From assembly GCA_964389025.1 (NCBI GenBank), contig CAYMCQ010000001.1, positions 82,336-146,335 of the forward strand: 64,000 nucleotides of DNA, in the 5' to 3' direction. The position numbers were made by a program, and so were the translations under genes. Numbering within the stretch: position 1 is the stretch's first letter; each line of letters begins with the position of its first letter. This document shows, one piece after another, positions 9,409 to 17,226 of the stretch. The DNA is from CAYMCQ01 sp964389025 (GTDB lineage Bacteria; Verrucomicrobiota; Verrucomicrobiia; Limisphaerales; CAYMCQ01). The notes below the pieces were generated by a model. It saw only the letters and a program-made list of their open reading frames with translations, did not search any database and was not told the origin of the DNA.

Positions 9409-10152
9409 ATGAACAACGAAGAAGCCAAATTGATCCTGCAAGCGTATCGCCCCGGCGGGCAGGACGCGAACGATCCCCGATTCCGCGAGGCGTTGGAGCA
9501 GGCGCAGCGCGACCCGGAACTGGCCCGGTGGTTCGCGAATGAGCAGGCGCTTGATTCCCGTATCAGCACCAAGGTCCAGGCAGCCATCAAGCCGCCCGCG
9601 CACTTGAAATCACAGTTGCTCGCGCAGCGGAAGATTGTCCGTCCGGTTGCCTGGTGGAAGATGCCCGCGTGGCAGCTTGCCGCCGCCGCGTGCCTGGCAT
9701 TGCTCGTAACCATCACGGCGGTCTGGTTGAAACCCGTCCGCACGACCGGCTTTGCGCAATACCGCAACGAGATGGCTGACTTTGCAGGCCACAGACTCGA
9801 CCGGCTTGACCTCATGTCGCGTGACCTGCCGGAAGTGCGGCGCTGGTTGGCGCAAAAGGAGTCGCACGGCAACCTCATTATTCCCGCTGGACTCGATGGA
9901 CTGCCCAGCCTCGGCTGCCGTCTGCTCGACTGGAAAGGGCACAAGGTTTCGCTGGTTTGTTTCGAGCTTGAGAACAAACAGGTCGCCCACCTGCTCGTGG
10001 TGGATAGCGCCGCGTTCAAAGATGCGCCCGCGGAGTCGCCCGTATTCAATCAGGTCGGCGATGTGATGACTGCCAGTTGGAGTCGCGGCGGAAAAACCTA
10101 CGTGGTTGCCAGCAAAGGCGGCAACCAGCTTGACCTGATGAAACTCCTTTGA
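9409..10152 (+). CDS. Membrane anti-sigma-like protein
   Basis: A 247-residue protein starting MNNEEAKLILQAYRPGGQD. The N-terminal cytoplasmic part is short and acidic, one transmembrane helix follows at WQLAAAACLALLVTITAVWL (near residue 90), and a periplasmic domain of about 140 residues ends QLDLMKLL. Size, topology and position right after an ECF sigma gene fit an anti-sigma factor of the kind seen in this phylum. No zinc-binding H-x3-C-x2-C motif is present, unlike the protein at 23607. A start at 9319 is also open but would lie inside the sigma gene. The signal sensed is unknown. Confidence 0.65.
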   Translation: MNNEEAKLILQAYRPGGQDANDPRFREALEQAQRDPELARWFANEQALDSRISTKVQAAIKPPAHLKSQLLAQRKIVRPVAWWKMPAWQLAAAACLALLVTITAVWLKPVRTTGFAQYRNEMADFAGHRLDRLDLMSRDLPEVRRWLAQKESHGNLIIPAGLDGLPSLGCRLLDWKGHKVSLVCFELENKQVAHLLVVDSAAFKDAPAESPVFNQVGDVMTASWSRGGKTYVVASKGGNQLDLMKLL

Positions 10153-10170
10153 TGTTTCCAACCTAGAACC

Positions 10171-11343
10171 ATGAAAAGCGATACACTCTCAGTCCGCCCT
10201 GAAGCAGCCACCAAACAACGCTACACCGCCGCCGCCAAAGCGCCCGAGGCCGCTTTGTGCTGCCCGGTGGAATACAACAAAGACCTGCTCAAGATCATCC
10301 CGCAGGAAGTCATTGAGAAGGATTACGGCTGCGGCGATCCATCGCGCTATGTGAAGCCCGGCGAAACCGTTCTCGACCTCGGCAGCGGCACGGGGAAGAT
10401 CTGTTTCATCGCCGCGCAGGTCGTCGGTGAAAAGGGCCGCGTCATCGGCGTGGACATGACTGACGACATGCTCGAAGTCGCGCGCCGCAATGCTCCCATC
10501 GTCGCGGAACGGCTCGGCTACGCGAACGTCGAGTTTCGCAAGGGCCGCATCCAGGACTTGGCGCTCGATCTTGAAAAGCTCGACGCTGAGTTGATCCGAC
10601 GCCCCATCACGAACGCGGCAGCTTTCCTCGCGGCGGACGAACTGGCCGAGGAGCTTCGCATCACGCAACCGCTGGTCGCCAGTGATTCGGTTGACGTTGT
10701 TGTCTCGAACTGCGTGTTGAATCTTGTCGAGCCGCGCTCGAAGCGGCAGTTGTTCGATGAAATCTTTCGCGTCCTCCGCAAAGGCGGTCGGGCCGTTATT
10801 TCGGACATCGTGGCCGACGAGGAAGTGCCCGTGAGTATGCAGAGCAACCCCGAACTTTGGAGCGGTTGCATCAGCGGCGCGCTCACCGAGGAAGGTTTCC
10901 TCAAGGCTTTCGCCGAGGCCGGTTTTTACGGCATCCAGATCCTCAAGCGCGATGAGCAGCCGTGGCGCACCGTCGAAGGCATCGAGTTCCGTTCCGTTAC
11001 CGTCCAGGCATTCAAAGGCAAGCAAGGCCCGTGCTTCGAGCGCAATCAGTCCGTGATTTATCTCGGACCATTCAAAGAAGTGCTCGACGACGACGGTCAT
11101 CGGATGGAACGCGGTGTTCGCTACGCGGTGTGCGACAAGACCTATCAGCTTTACGGAAAAGAGCCGTATCGCCAGCACTTCGCGTTTATCGAGCCGGTGA
11201 AGGAAATTCCGCCCGCCGAAGCAAAGCCCTACGCCTGTGGCGCAATGCGCGTGCGGCATCCCAAGGAAACCAAGGGCCACGATTACCACGCCACTACTGA
11301 AGCGAGCCAATGCCGCGACGGCGGCAACGGAGGCTGTTGCTGA
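10171..11343 (+). CDS. arsM: ArsM-type arsenite S-adenosylmethionine methyltransferase
   Basis: A 390-residue class I methyltransferase. VLDLGSGTGK (67-76) is the SAM-binding loop. Cysteines at about 54 (DYGCGDP), 181 (SNCVLNL) and 233 (SGCISGAL) match the three conserved arsenic-binding cysteines of ArsM enzymes. Beyond residue 260 there is a C-terminal extension of about 130 residues with further cysteines, ending GGNGGCC. ArsM methylates As(III) stepwise. With ArsS nearby, the likely product is a dimethylated arsenical for arsenosugar formation rather than only volatile arsines (inference). It is preceded by the anti-sigma gene and its stop shares a base with the PiT start (TGATG). Confidence 0.85.
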   Translation: MKSDTLSVRPEAATKQRYTAAAKAPEAALCCPVEYNKDLLKIIPQEVIEKDYGCGDPSRYVKPGETVLDLGSGTGKICFIAAQVVGEKGRVIGVDMTDDMLEVARRNAPIVAERLGYANVEFRKGRIQDLALDLEKLDAELIRRPITNAAAFLAADELAEELRITQPLVASDSVDVVVSNCVLNLVEPRSKRQLFDEIFRVLRKGGRAVISDIVADEEVPVSMQSNPELWSGCISGALTEEGFLKAFAEAGFYGIQILKRDEQPWRTVEGIEFRSVTVQAFKGKQGPCFERNQSVIYLGPFKEVLDDDGHRMERGVRYAVCDKTYQLYGKEPYRQHFAFIEPVKEIPPAEAKPYACGAMRVRHPKETKGHDYHATTEASQCRDGGNGGCC

Positions 11344-12461
11344 TGTTGGTCACGCTCATTTTCTTGGCTGTCTGCTTTCTCGCTTACTCGAACGGCGCGA
11401 ACGACAACTTCAAAGGCGTGGCAAGTTTGTTTGGAAGTCGCACCTGCGGCTACCGCACAGCCATTTCCTGGGCCACGGTTGCCACGCTCGCGGGCAGTGT
11501 CGCGGCGCTTTTTCTCGCGCAGACCTTGCTCAAGAAATTTTCCGGCAAAGGTCTCGTGCCGGACGCGCTCATCGCGTCGCCGCAATTCGTTCTGGCCGTC
11601 GCTTTCGGCGCGGGGGCAACGGTGATTCTCGCCACGTTGCTCGGCTTCCCGATTTCCACCACGCACGGACTGACGGGCGCATTGGTTGGCGCGGGTCTGG
11701 TCGCCGCGAGCGGTGGGGTCAACTTCGCCATGCTCGGGAAGGCTTTTATCATGCCACTGGTCCTTAGCCCGTTGCTGGCCGTCGCCACCGGTGGAGCGAT
11801 CTATGTCGTTTTCCGTTTCGCCCGGCTGCGACTCGGCGTGACGAAGGAGATGTGTGTCTGCGCCGGGGTCGAGCAACTGGTGTTGCCGCTGCCGCAGCCC
11901 AATGGCGTTTTCGCGGCGCAGACTTTGCCGACAATCTCCGTCGCGGTGGACAATCCATCCGCGTGCGCCCAACGCTACTCCGGCTCAGTGCTGGGAATGA
12001 ACGCCGGGCGCTTGCTCGACACACTGCATTTCATGAGTGCCGGAGCGGTAAGCTTCGCGCGCGGGTTGAACGACACGCCGAAAATTGCCGCGCTATTGCT
12101 CGTGGCCTCCGCCTTCGATATTCGCTGGGGGCTTGTCGCCGTGGCCATTGCCATTGGCGTTGGCGGTCTGCTGAACGCGCGGCGTGTGGCCGATACGATG
12201 AGCCACAAAATCACCGGCATGAACACAGGCCAGGGTTTCGCTGCCAACATTTCTACTGCCTTGCTGGTCACGACGGCGAGCTTCCACGGACTGCCCGTCA
12301 GCACAACGCACGTGAGCGTCGGCTCGTTGCTCGGCATGGGCATCGTAACGGGTCAGACAAAATGGAAACCAGTGCTCGGCGTGCTCGCCTCGTGGGTTGT
12401 CACGCTGCCCTGCGCGGCTCTGCTCTCGGGCGCGGCTTATTGGTTGGTTCGATTGGTCTGA
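11343..12461 (+). CDS. PiT-family inorganic phosphate (arsenate) transporter
   Basis: A 372-residue integral membrane protein with about ten predicted helices. PiT hallmarks are duplicated: AYSNGANDNFKGVASLFG near the N-terminus and FARGLNDTPKIAALLL in the second half, plus two STTH motifs (GFPISTTHGLTGALVG and GLPVSTTHVSVGSLLG). PiT carriers import divalent-metal phosphate, and arsenate enters by the same route. Position directly after arsM, coupled by TGATG, and before arsS suggests a role in arsenic oxyanion handling. A start at 11310 is open but lies in the arsM coding end; the ATG at 11343 is preferred. Confidence 0.85.
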   Translation: MLVTLIFLAVCFLAYSNGANDNFKGVASLFGSRTCGYRTAISWATVATLAGSVAALFLAQTLLKKFSGKGLVPDALIASPQFVLAVAFGAGATVILATLLGFPISTTHGLTGALVGAGLVAASGGVNFAMLGKAFIMPLVLSPLLAVATGGAIYVVFRFARLRLGVTKEMCVCAGVEQLVLPLPQPNGVFAAQTLPTISVAVDNPSACAQRYSGSVLGMNAGRLLDTLHFMSAGAVSFARGLNDTPKIAALLLVASAFDIRWGLVAVAIAIGVGGLLNARRVADTMSHKITGMNTGQGFAANISTALLVTTASFHGLPVSTTHVSVGSLLGMGIVTGQTKWKPVLGVLASWVVTLPCAALLSGAAYWLVRLV

Positions 12462-12498
12462 ATAACCCAAGGAGACAGAGTGCATCTGATTTGCAGCA

Positions 12499-12858
12499 AT
12501 GAAATTACAAATTTACCAAGTCCTGCATGTGGCTTCGATGGTTCTGCTGACCGCCTTCCTGTTTCAGGCGTTCGCGAATCCAGACCCGAAGAACAAGATG
12601 AAGACCCTGTGCGTCACCGGCATCTTCGCGGTCCTGATGTTGATTGGCGGATTCGGTTTGGTGGCCACGATGAAGGTTGGTTTTCCGTGGTGGGTCATCG
12701 TCAAACTGGTTTGCTGGCTCGGGCTGGCTTCGATCAGCGGCATGGCTTACCGGAAGCCGAGGCGAATTCCGCTGCTCACGGTCGTGGCCATTGCGCTGAT
12801 TCTGACCGCCATTGTCGCCGTCTATTTCCGGCACGTCGCCGGCAGCAGCTACGAGTAG
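12499..12858 (+). CDS. Small four-helix membrane protein (SirB-like)
   Basis: A 119-residue protein with four hydrophobic segments (about 4-24, 36-56, 64-84 and 90-110) and the motif FPWWVIVKLVCWLGLASISG. The size, topology and KLVxWLGL segment resemble SirB/invasion-type small membrane proteins, whose biochemical role is not known. It lies between the PiT gene and the HEAT/thioredoxin gene on the same strand with short gaps, so it probably shares their transcript. The family assignment is tentative. Confidence 0.6.
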   Translation: MKLQIYQVLHVASMVLLTAFLFQAFANPDPKNKMKTLCVTGIFAVLMLIGGFGLVATMKVGFPWWVIVKLVCWLGLASISGMAYRKPRRIPLLTVVAIALILTAIVAVYFRHVAGSSYE

Positions 12859-12930
12859 CAGCGGCTGGCGGTTGGAAAATCAATCTGGTCCGGTTCGCTT
12901 CCGCCACCTGATTCTGATGGGAGCAACGCT

Positions 12931-14142
12931 ATGAAATCATCGAACTCTTTCAATGGAACGGAGGTCGCCACGGCCGGACGCAACCTCGGCAGAACAGCTT
13001 TGTTCGCGCTCGTCCTGTTGGTCGCCGTTGGCGGCGCTTTCGCGGAGGAACAGACAGACGTGATAACCAAACAAATTCTCGCGCGGGTCAGCGCGCATGA
13101 CTTCCATCCGATTCGCGACGGTTTCACGTTCGACCGCCAATTGGACAAGCACGGCGTGGCCAGCCTCGACGATCAGGATTGGCGGGTGCGGACGCTCGCC
13201 GTGCGCGATCTCGTGCGCCTGAGTTTGCCCGCCACACCAGCGCTCGTCACGGCGTTGGAAGACAAGAACGCGCACGTCCGCCACGTCGCGGCGATGGTCT
13301 TGGGAATTATCCGCGCCACCAATGCGGTTGCCGCGCTGGAAACCACACTCAACAAAGACAGCGATTCGGTGGTTCGTTCGCAAGCCGCCATCGCGCTGGG
13401 GCAAATCGGCCAGCGCAGTTCGCTCGTCGCGGTTCAGGCCGCGCAGAAGGACGACAAATCCAAAGACGTGCAGCATCAGGCGGAACTGGCCGCCTACGCC
13501 ATCGAGCACGGAAAAACTTCGACGCCGGAGCTTGCCAAAAGCTACGCGGCCCTCGACGAATCCGCTTTCGGGCGCGTGCAGGTGGGTAAGACCGCAAGTG
13601 ATTTTCGACTCACCGACACGGAGGGCAAAGCGTGGCGGCTCTCCGATTTTCGCGGGAAGAAGCCGGTCGTTTTGATTTGGGTCTTTGCCGATTGGTGTCC
13701 GGTCTGTCACGGCGAGTTCCGCGAGTTGATCGAACTGCGCCAGCAATTCGAGGCTGCGAATATCGAAGTCGCCACTCTCGAATGTCACGACCTGTTTCCC
13801 TGCCGCGTCATGGTGGGCAAGGAGCTTGAGCCGAAATACTGGTTCAGCAAAACGTCGTTCAAGGACTCCTACACGAAAAACATCTGGTGGCCTCATCTCG
13901 TGGATCGCGCCGGAGCGGTGGGCGCGGAATACGGCGTGCAGCCGATGGCCTTCACCGTTCACGCGGAATGGATCAATCGTCCATCGGTGGTAATCGTGGA
14001 CAAGGAAGGCGTCGCGCGCTTCGCCTACTACGGCACGTTCTGGGGCGACCGCCCTTCCATCCATCAACTGCTGGAGATGGTCCGCAGCGGCAATTATTCT
14101 TTTGATTCACCCAAACGACTGAAGGCCGCGTCCAAGCCCTGA
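12931..14142 (+). CDS. Exported HEAT-repeat / redoxin fusion protein
   Basis: A 403-residue protein with a signal segment (LFALVLLVAVGGAFA, residues 24-38), HEAT-like repeats at about 80-200 (DDQDWRVRTLAVRDLVRL, NAHVRHVAAMVLGIIRA, DSVVRSQAAIALGQIGQ), and a C-terminal peroxiredoxin/thioredoxin-like domain with WVFADWCPVCHGEFRELI. It is predicted to act in the periplasm as a disulfide or peroxide-linked redox protein, with the repeats as docking surface. It mirrors the domain order of the protein at 7461. Several additional Cys (ECHDLFPC) follow the redox site. It precedes arsS by about 70 bases. The substrate is unknown. Confidence 0.8.
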   Translation: MKSSNSFNGTEVATAGRNLGRTALFALVLLVAVGGAFAEEQTDVITKQILARVSAHDFHPIRDGFTFDRQLDKHGVASLDDQDWRVRTLAVRDLVRLSLPATPALVTALEDKNAHVRHVAAMVLGIIRATNAVAALETTLNKDSDSVVRSQAAIALGQIGQRSSLVAVQAAQKDDKSKDVQHQAELAAYAIEHGKTSTPELAKSYAALDESAFGRVQVGKTASDFRLTDTEGKAWRLSDFRGKKPVVLIWVFADWCPVCHGEFRELIELRQQFEAANIEVATLECHDLFPCRVMVGKELEPKYWFSKTSFKDSYTKNIWWPHLVDRAGAVGAEYGVQPMAFTVHAEWINRPSVVIVDKEGVARFAYYGTFWGDRPSIHQLLEMVRSGNYSFDSPKRLKAASKP

Positions 14143-14210
14143 ATCCAGCGGTGATGTCGGCCACTTTTTCGGAATATCCGGGTGATGCCAGCGTTCTCAC
14201 CTTTGGAAAC

Positions 14211-15155
14211 ATGAATCGTTTTGAAACCAAACTGGCCGAACATCGCCTGACCCTGCGTCGGGGACAGCTCCAGACGCTGCAAATCAACGTCGGTCGCAAG
14301 TGCAATCAGACCTGCACGCATTGCCATGTGGACGCCGCGCCGTGGCGCACGGAGATGATGCCGGAGTCAATTGCGTTACGCGTTGGGGAGTGGACTCGCA
14401 CGTATCGGCCCGCCATCGTGGACATCACAGGTGGTGCGCCGGAGTTGAGCGAGCATTTCCGTTACTTCGTCGAGACGGCGCGTGAAGCGGGCTGCCACGT
14501 CATTGACCGAAACAACCTGACCATCATCGAGACGCAGGCGTTCGCCTGGCTGCCGGACTTTCTGGCGAAACACGAAGTTGAGGTCGTAGCCTCGCTGCCC
14601 TGTTATTCGGCGGGCAACGTGGATGCACAACGCGGCGACGGCGTGTTCGCGAAAAGCATTTCGGCACTGAAGAAGCTGAACGCCGTCGGCTACGGGGCGA
14701 AACTGCCGCTGAATCTGGTGTTCAACCCAATGGGCGCAAAGCTGCCCGGCCCGCAGGCGGAACTGGAGGCGGATTTCAAGGAGGCGTTGCTACGAGATTT
14801 CGGCATCGTGTTCAACCAGTTGTTCGCGATCACGAACCAGCCCATCGCGCGCTTCGCCGAAGACTTGCGACAGCACGGACAGTGGGACGCCTATCTGGAG
14901 TTGCTCGCCAACAGCTTCAATCCGGCCACGGTCGAAGCCTTGATGTGTCGCAGCACCATCAGCATCGGCTGGATGGGCGAAGTGTTCGATTGCGACTTCA
15001 ACCAGATGTTGAAGATGCAGGTGCGCAACGGCAAACCACTCTACCTCTGGGACGTGACGCCGGAGCGGCTCGAAGGTTGGGATATTCAAACTGGCGTTCA
15101 CTGCCTGGCTTGCACCGCTGGTTGCGGCAGCAGTTGCACGGGAGCGGTGAAATAA
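14211..15155 (+). CDS. arsS: Arsenosugar biosynthesis radical SAM protein ArsS
   Basis: A 314-residue radical SAM enzyme. The cluster-binding motif is CNQTCTHCHVDAAP near residue 30, preceded by LQTLQINVGRK. SAM-binding GGAPEL follows, and the C-terminal domain (DUF3641-like) carries the Cys-rich segment HCLACTAGCGSSC. This exact combination marks the ArsS family, which transfers a deoxyadenosyl group to dimethylarsinous species to give a 5'-deoxyadenosyl arsenical, a step to arsenosugars. Starts at 14151 (GTG) and 14154 (ATG) add about 20 residues; the ATG at 14211 gives the usual family N-terminus. Downstream is the MerC-like gene after 19 bases. Confidence 0.9.
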   Translation: MNRFETKLAEHRLTLRRGQLQTLQINVGRKCNQTCTHCHVDAAPWRTEMMPESIALRVGEWTRTYRPAIVDITGGAPELSEHFRYFVETAREAGCHVIDRNNLTIIETQAFAWLPDFLAKHEVEVVASLPCYSAGNVDAQRGDGVFAKSISALKKLNAVGYGAKLPLNLVFNPMGAKLPGPQAELEADFKEALLRDFGIVFNQLFAITNQPIARFAEDLRQHGQWDAYLELLANSFNPATVEALMCRSTISIGWMGEVFDCDFNQMLKMQVRNGKPLYLWDVTPERLEGWDIQTGVHCLACTAGCGSSCTGAVK

Positions 15156-15174
15156 AACTTCGTTTTCGCTTGGA

Positions 15175-15768
15175 ATGACGAATTCAAAAGCATTGACAGT
15201 TTTGGACAAGTTCGGCGCGGTCGGCGCTTTTCTCGCGGCAGCCGCCGCGCCGTGCTGCTTCCCGTTGCTTGCGGCGGTCGGAGCGTCGCTCGGCTTGGGC
15301 GCTTTGCAGTCGTGGCGCGGCTACATGGACTACGCCATTCAGGGCTTCGTCCTGCTCTCTGTCGTCGGCAGTGCATTCGCGTTTCGCCAGCATCGTAAGG
15401 CTTGGCCTTTGGGCGTTGGGTTGACGAGCGCGGCGCTCGCATTTTTCGCTTTCTACGTCAGCTATCACGTCGCGCTGATCTACGCGGGATTGGCTGGCTT
15501 GGCCGTGGCCTCAATCTGGAATGTCATCGCCAAACGTCAGGCGGGTTCATGCTGTCGGCCCGTTGAGTTGCAATCCGTCATCACTTGCCCGCACTGCGGC
15601 CACCACAAACAGGAAGCGATGCCCACGGATGCGTGCGTGCATTTTTACGAGTGTCCGGGCTGTCACGCGATATTGCGGCCCAAGTCGGGCGACTGTTGCG
15701 TGTTTTGTTCCTATGGCTCGGTCAAGTGTCCGCCGATTCAGTCAGGAGGAGGTTGTTGTGCGACGTAA
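15175..15768 (+). CDS. MerC-like membrane protein fused to a Cys-rich GDCCVFCSYG domain
   Basis: A 197-residue protein. Residues 1-125 form a four-helix MerC-like domain with the metal-binding CC pair in AAAPCCFPLLAAVG, expected to carry Hg(II) or a related soft metal across the inner membrane. After a SCCRP linker there is a zinc-ribbon-like part (CPHCGHHKQEAMP, CPGCHAILRP), then GDCCVFCSYGSVKCPPIQ and a GGCC end. The last motif is the cysteine form of a small domain that in other genomes can carry selenocysteine next to radical SAM/ArsS clusters. Here the codons are TGT TGC, so no selenocysteine is needed. Its place directly after arsS fits that association. Confidence 0.75.
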   Translation: MTNSKALTVLDKFGAVGAFLAAAAAPCCFPLLAAVGASLGLGALQSWRGYMDYAIQGFVLLSVVGSAFAFRQHRKAWPLGVGLTSAALAFFAFYVSYHVALIYAGLAGLAVASIWNVIAKRQAGSCCRPVELQSVITCPHCGHHKQEAMPTDACVHFYECPGCHAILRPKSGDCCVFCSYGSVKCPPIQSGGGCCAT

Positions 15769-15811
15769 GTATGGCGTCCGATCCGGTTCTGCGGGCCAAG
15801 CATGAAGAACC

Positions 15812-15970
15812 ATGATTCTTATCGGAGTAATCATCTATTTCGTCCTCGCCTCGCTGTTCGTGGCGTCACTGGCGTTGGCGGCTGCCCGGCCCACGCCGAC
15901 GCCAAATGATTGCAAAGGCAAAAGAAGTAACCAGGGCCAAATCCATTTTCTGAAGCAGGTGGTGATTTAA
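15812..15970 (+). CDS. Possible small single-helix membrane protein
   Basis: A 52-codon open frame starting ATG ATT CTT. It begins with a continuous hydrophobic stretch (ILIGVIIYFVLASLFVASL) followed by a short polar tail rich in Lys, Gln and Asn. It follows the MerC-like gene and precedes the bufferin precursor on the same strand. Single-helix proteins of this size occur in metal-resistance operons, but no family is recognised and it could be a chance frame. Confidence 0.3.
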   Translation: MILIGVIIYFVLASLFVASLALAAARPTPTPNDCKGKRSNQGQIHFLKQVVI

Positions 15971-16066
15971 TCGCCGACCGCTTCGGGATAAGACGGCCTG
16001 CCCTACAAAAAACTTTATGGGGGCGGGACAGGTTCGACAACAAACAAAACAAACGGGAGAAAAACT

Positions 16067-16309
16067 ATGAAAAGCAAAACAGGATCGTTAGTCGCCGCCG
16101 CAGCGTTGGCGGGACTCGTCACCGGGGCGATGTTCGGCGTCACCGGATGCTCGACCGGCAAGGCTGGCATGGAATCCAGCAGTTCGATGCACAAGCACGA
16201 TTGCGCCGGAAAAAATGCCTGCAAAGGCCAGGGTGGTTGCAAGACCGCGACCCACGCGTGCAAGGGACAGAACGAATGCAAAGGCCAGGGCGGCTGCAAA
16301 GTCTCCTGA
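16067..16309 (+). CDS. bufA: Bufferin-type Cys-rich metallophore precursor
   Basis: An 80-residue precursor. The first 25 or so residues are a hydrophobic export signal ending VTGC, which could also be read as a lipobox. The mature part has cysteines at 46, 52, 58, 65, 71 and 77, arranged as two copies of C-x5-C-x5-C; the second half of each copy is CKGQGGC. This pattern, with the DUF692 and DUF2063 genes directly downstream, matches the bufferin class of ribosomal peptides whose cysteines are modified to bind copper or similar metals in the periplasm. The exact modification and metal are inferred. An upstream GGAG (GGGAGAAAAACT ATG) is a good ribosome-binding site. Confidence 0.8.
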   Translation: MKSKTGSLVAAAALAGLVTGAMFGVTGCSTGKAGMESSSSMHKHDCAGKNACKGQGGCKTATHACKGQNECKGQGGCKVS

Positions 16310-16326
16310 CACGACTTGTCAACACT

Positions 16327-16367
16327 GTGGCTGGAGCGGGGAAATAAACCGTCCTCGCTCCAGCCCG
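16327..16367 (+). terminator. Stable hairpin between bufA and bufB
   Basis: The stem GGCTGGAGCG (16329-16338) pairs perfectly with CGCTCCAGCC (16356-16365), with further G-C and G-U pairs inside and an A-rich loop. It lies in the 68-base gap after bufA and is followed by CGGTTTCAATTC, only weakly T-rich. It may be a partial terminator or an RNA-stabilising element giving more precursor than enzyme. Confidence 0.5.
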
Positions 16368-16377
16368 GTTTCAATTC

Positions 16378-17226
16378 ATGCCCGCAAATCGTTTCAACGC
16401 ATTTACCGATTACGGAGTCGGCATCGGCCTCCGCATCCCGCACTACAAACATATTTTCGAGAAAAAGCCGGTGGTGGACTGGTTTGAAATCATTTCGGAG
16501 AATTTCATGTGCGATGGCGGACGACCTTTGGAAATGCTTGATAAGATTCTGGAGCAATACCGCGTCGTGCAGCACGGCGTTTCGATGTATTTTGGCTCGG
16601 CGGAACGGGTCAATCGCGAGCACCTGAAAAAACTAAAGCGGCTCGTCAAACGCACGAAGACACCGTGGCTTTCGGATCATCTGTGCTGGGGCAGCGTGGA
16701 CGGACGTTACACGCATGATCTCCTGCCGATGCCTTACACGTTTGCCGCCGCCAAAGTCACCGCGCAGAAAATTCGCGAGACCCGCGACTTTTTGGAAGTG
16801 CCGATCGCAGTGGAAAATGTCAGCAGCTACGCGGAGTTTCATGTTTCGGAAATGACGGAGTGGGAGTTTCTCACGGAAGTGGTCGAGCGCGCGGATTGCG
16901 GCATTCTACTGGACGTAAACAACATTTACGTCTCGTCCTTCAACCACAACTTTGACCCTTTCGTCTATGTGAACAGCATCCCGACGGAACGAGTCGCGCA
17001 AATTCACATTGCCGGCCATTCCAAGTATCGCAAATACATTCTCGACACTCACGATCATCCGGTGATTGACCCGGTTTGGAAACTTTACGCCCGCGCCCTT
17101 CAGCGCGCCGGCAAAACGGCCACCCTTTTGGAATGGGACGATCACATTCCGTCATTCGACGAGGTTCACCATGAAGCGCTCAAAGCCAACCAATTTATCC
17201 AGCAGGCCGAATCCGTCGCCGTCTAA
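16378..17226 (+). CDS. bufB: MNIO (DUF692) family bufferin maturase
   Basis: A 282-residue TIM-barrel-type protein of the multinuclear non-heme iron oxidase family (DUF692). Visible family motifs with likely metal ligands are GVGIGLRIPHYKHI, QHGVSMYFGSAE, LSDHLCW, VENVSSYAEF, LDVNNIYVSSFNHN, QIHIAGHS and TLLEWDDHIP. These enzymes oxidise cysteines in precursor peptides, and the adjacent Cys-rich peptide is the obvious substrate. The DUF2063 partner gene begins 56 bases before this gene ends, so the two are translationally coupled. It is expected to act in the cytoplasm before export. Confidence 0.88.
   Translation: MPANRFNAFTDYGVGIGLRIPHYKHIFEKKPVVDWFEIISENFMCDGGRPLEMLDKILEQYRVVQHGVSMYFGSAERVNREHLKKLKRLVKRTKTPWLSDHLCWGSVDGRYTHDLLPMPYTFAAAKVTAQKIRETRDFLEVPIAVENVSSYAEFHVSEMTEWEFLTEVVERADCGILLDVNNIYVSSFNHNFDPFVYVNSIPTERVAQIHIAGHSKYRKYILDTHDHPVIDPVWKLYARALQRAGKTATLLEWDDHIPSFDEVHHEALKANQFIQQAESVAV

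Noticed and set aside
12937..14067. Long minus-strand frame opposite the HEAT/redoxin gene
   Set aside because: Shadow of the plus-strand gene, which has clear domains and a signal peptide.
15700..15720. Selenocysteine codon in the GDCCVFCSYG tail
   Set aside because: The codons are TGT and TGC; there is no in-frame TGA, so it is the cysteine form.
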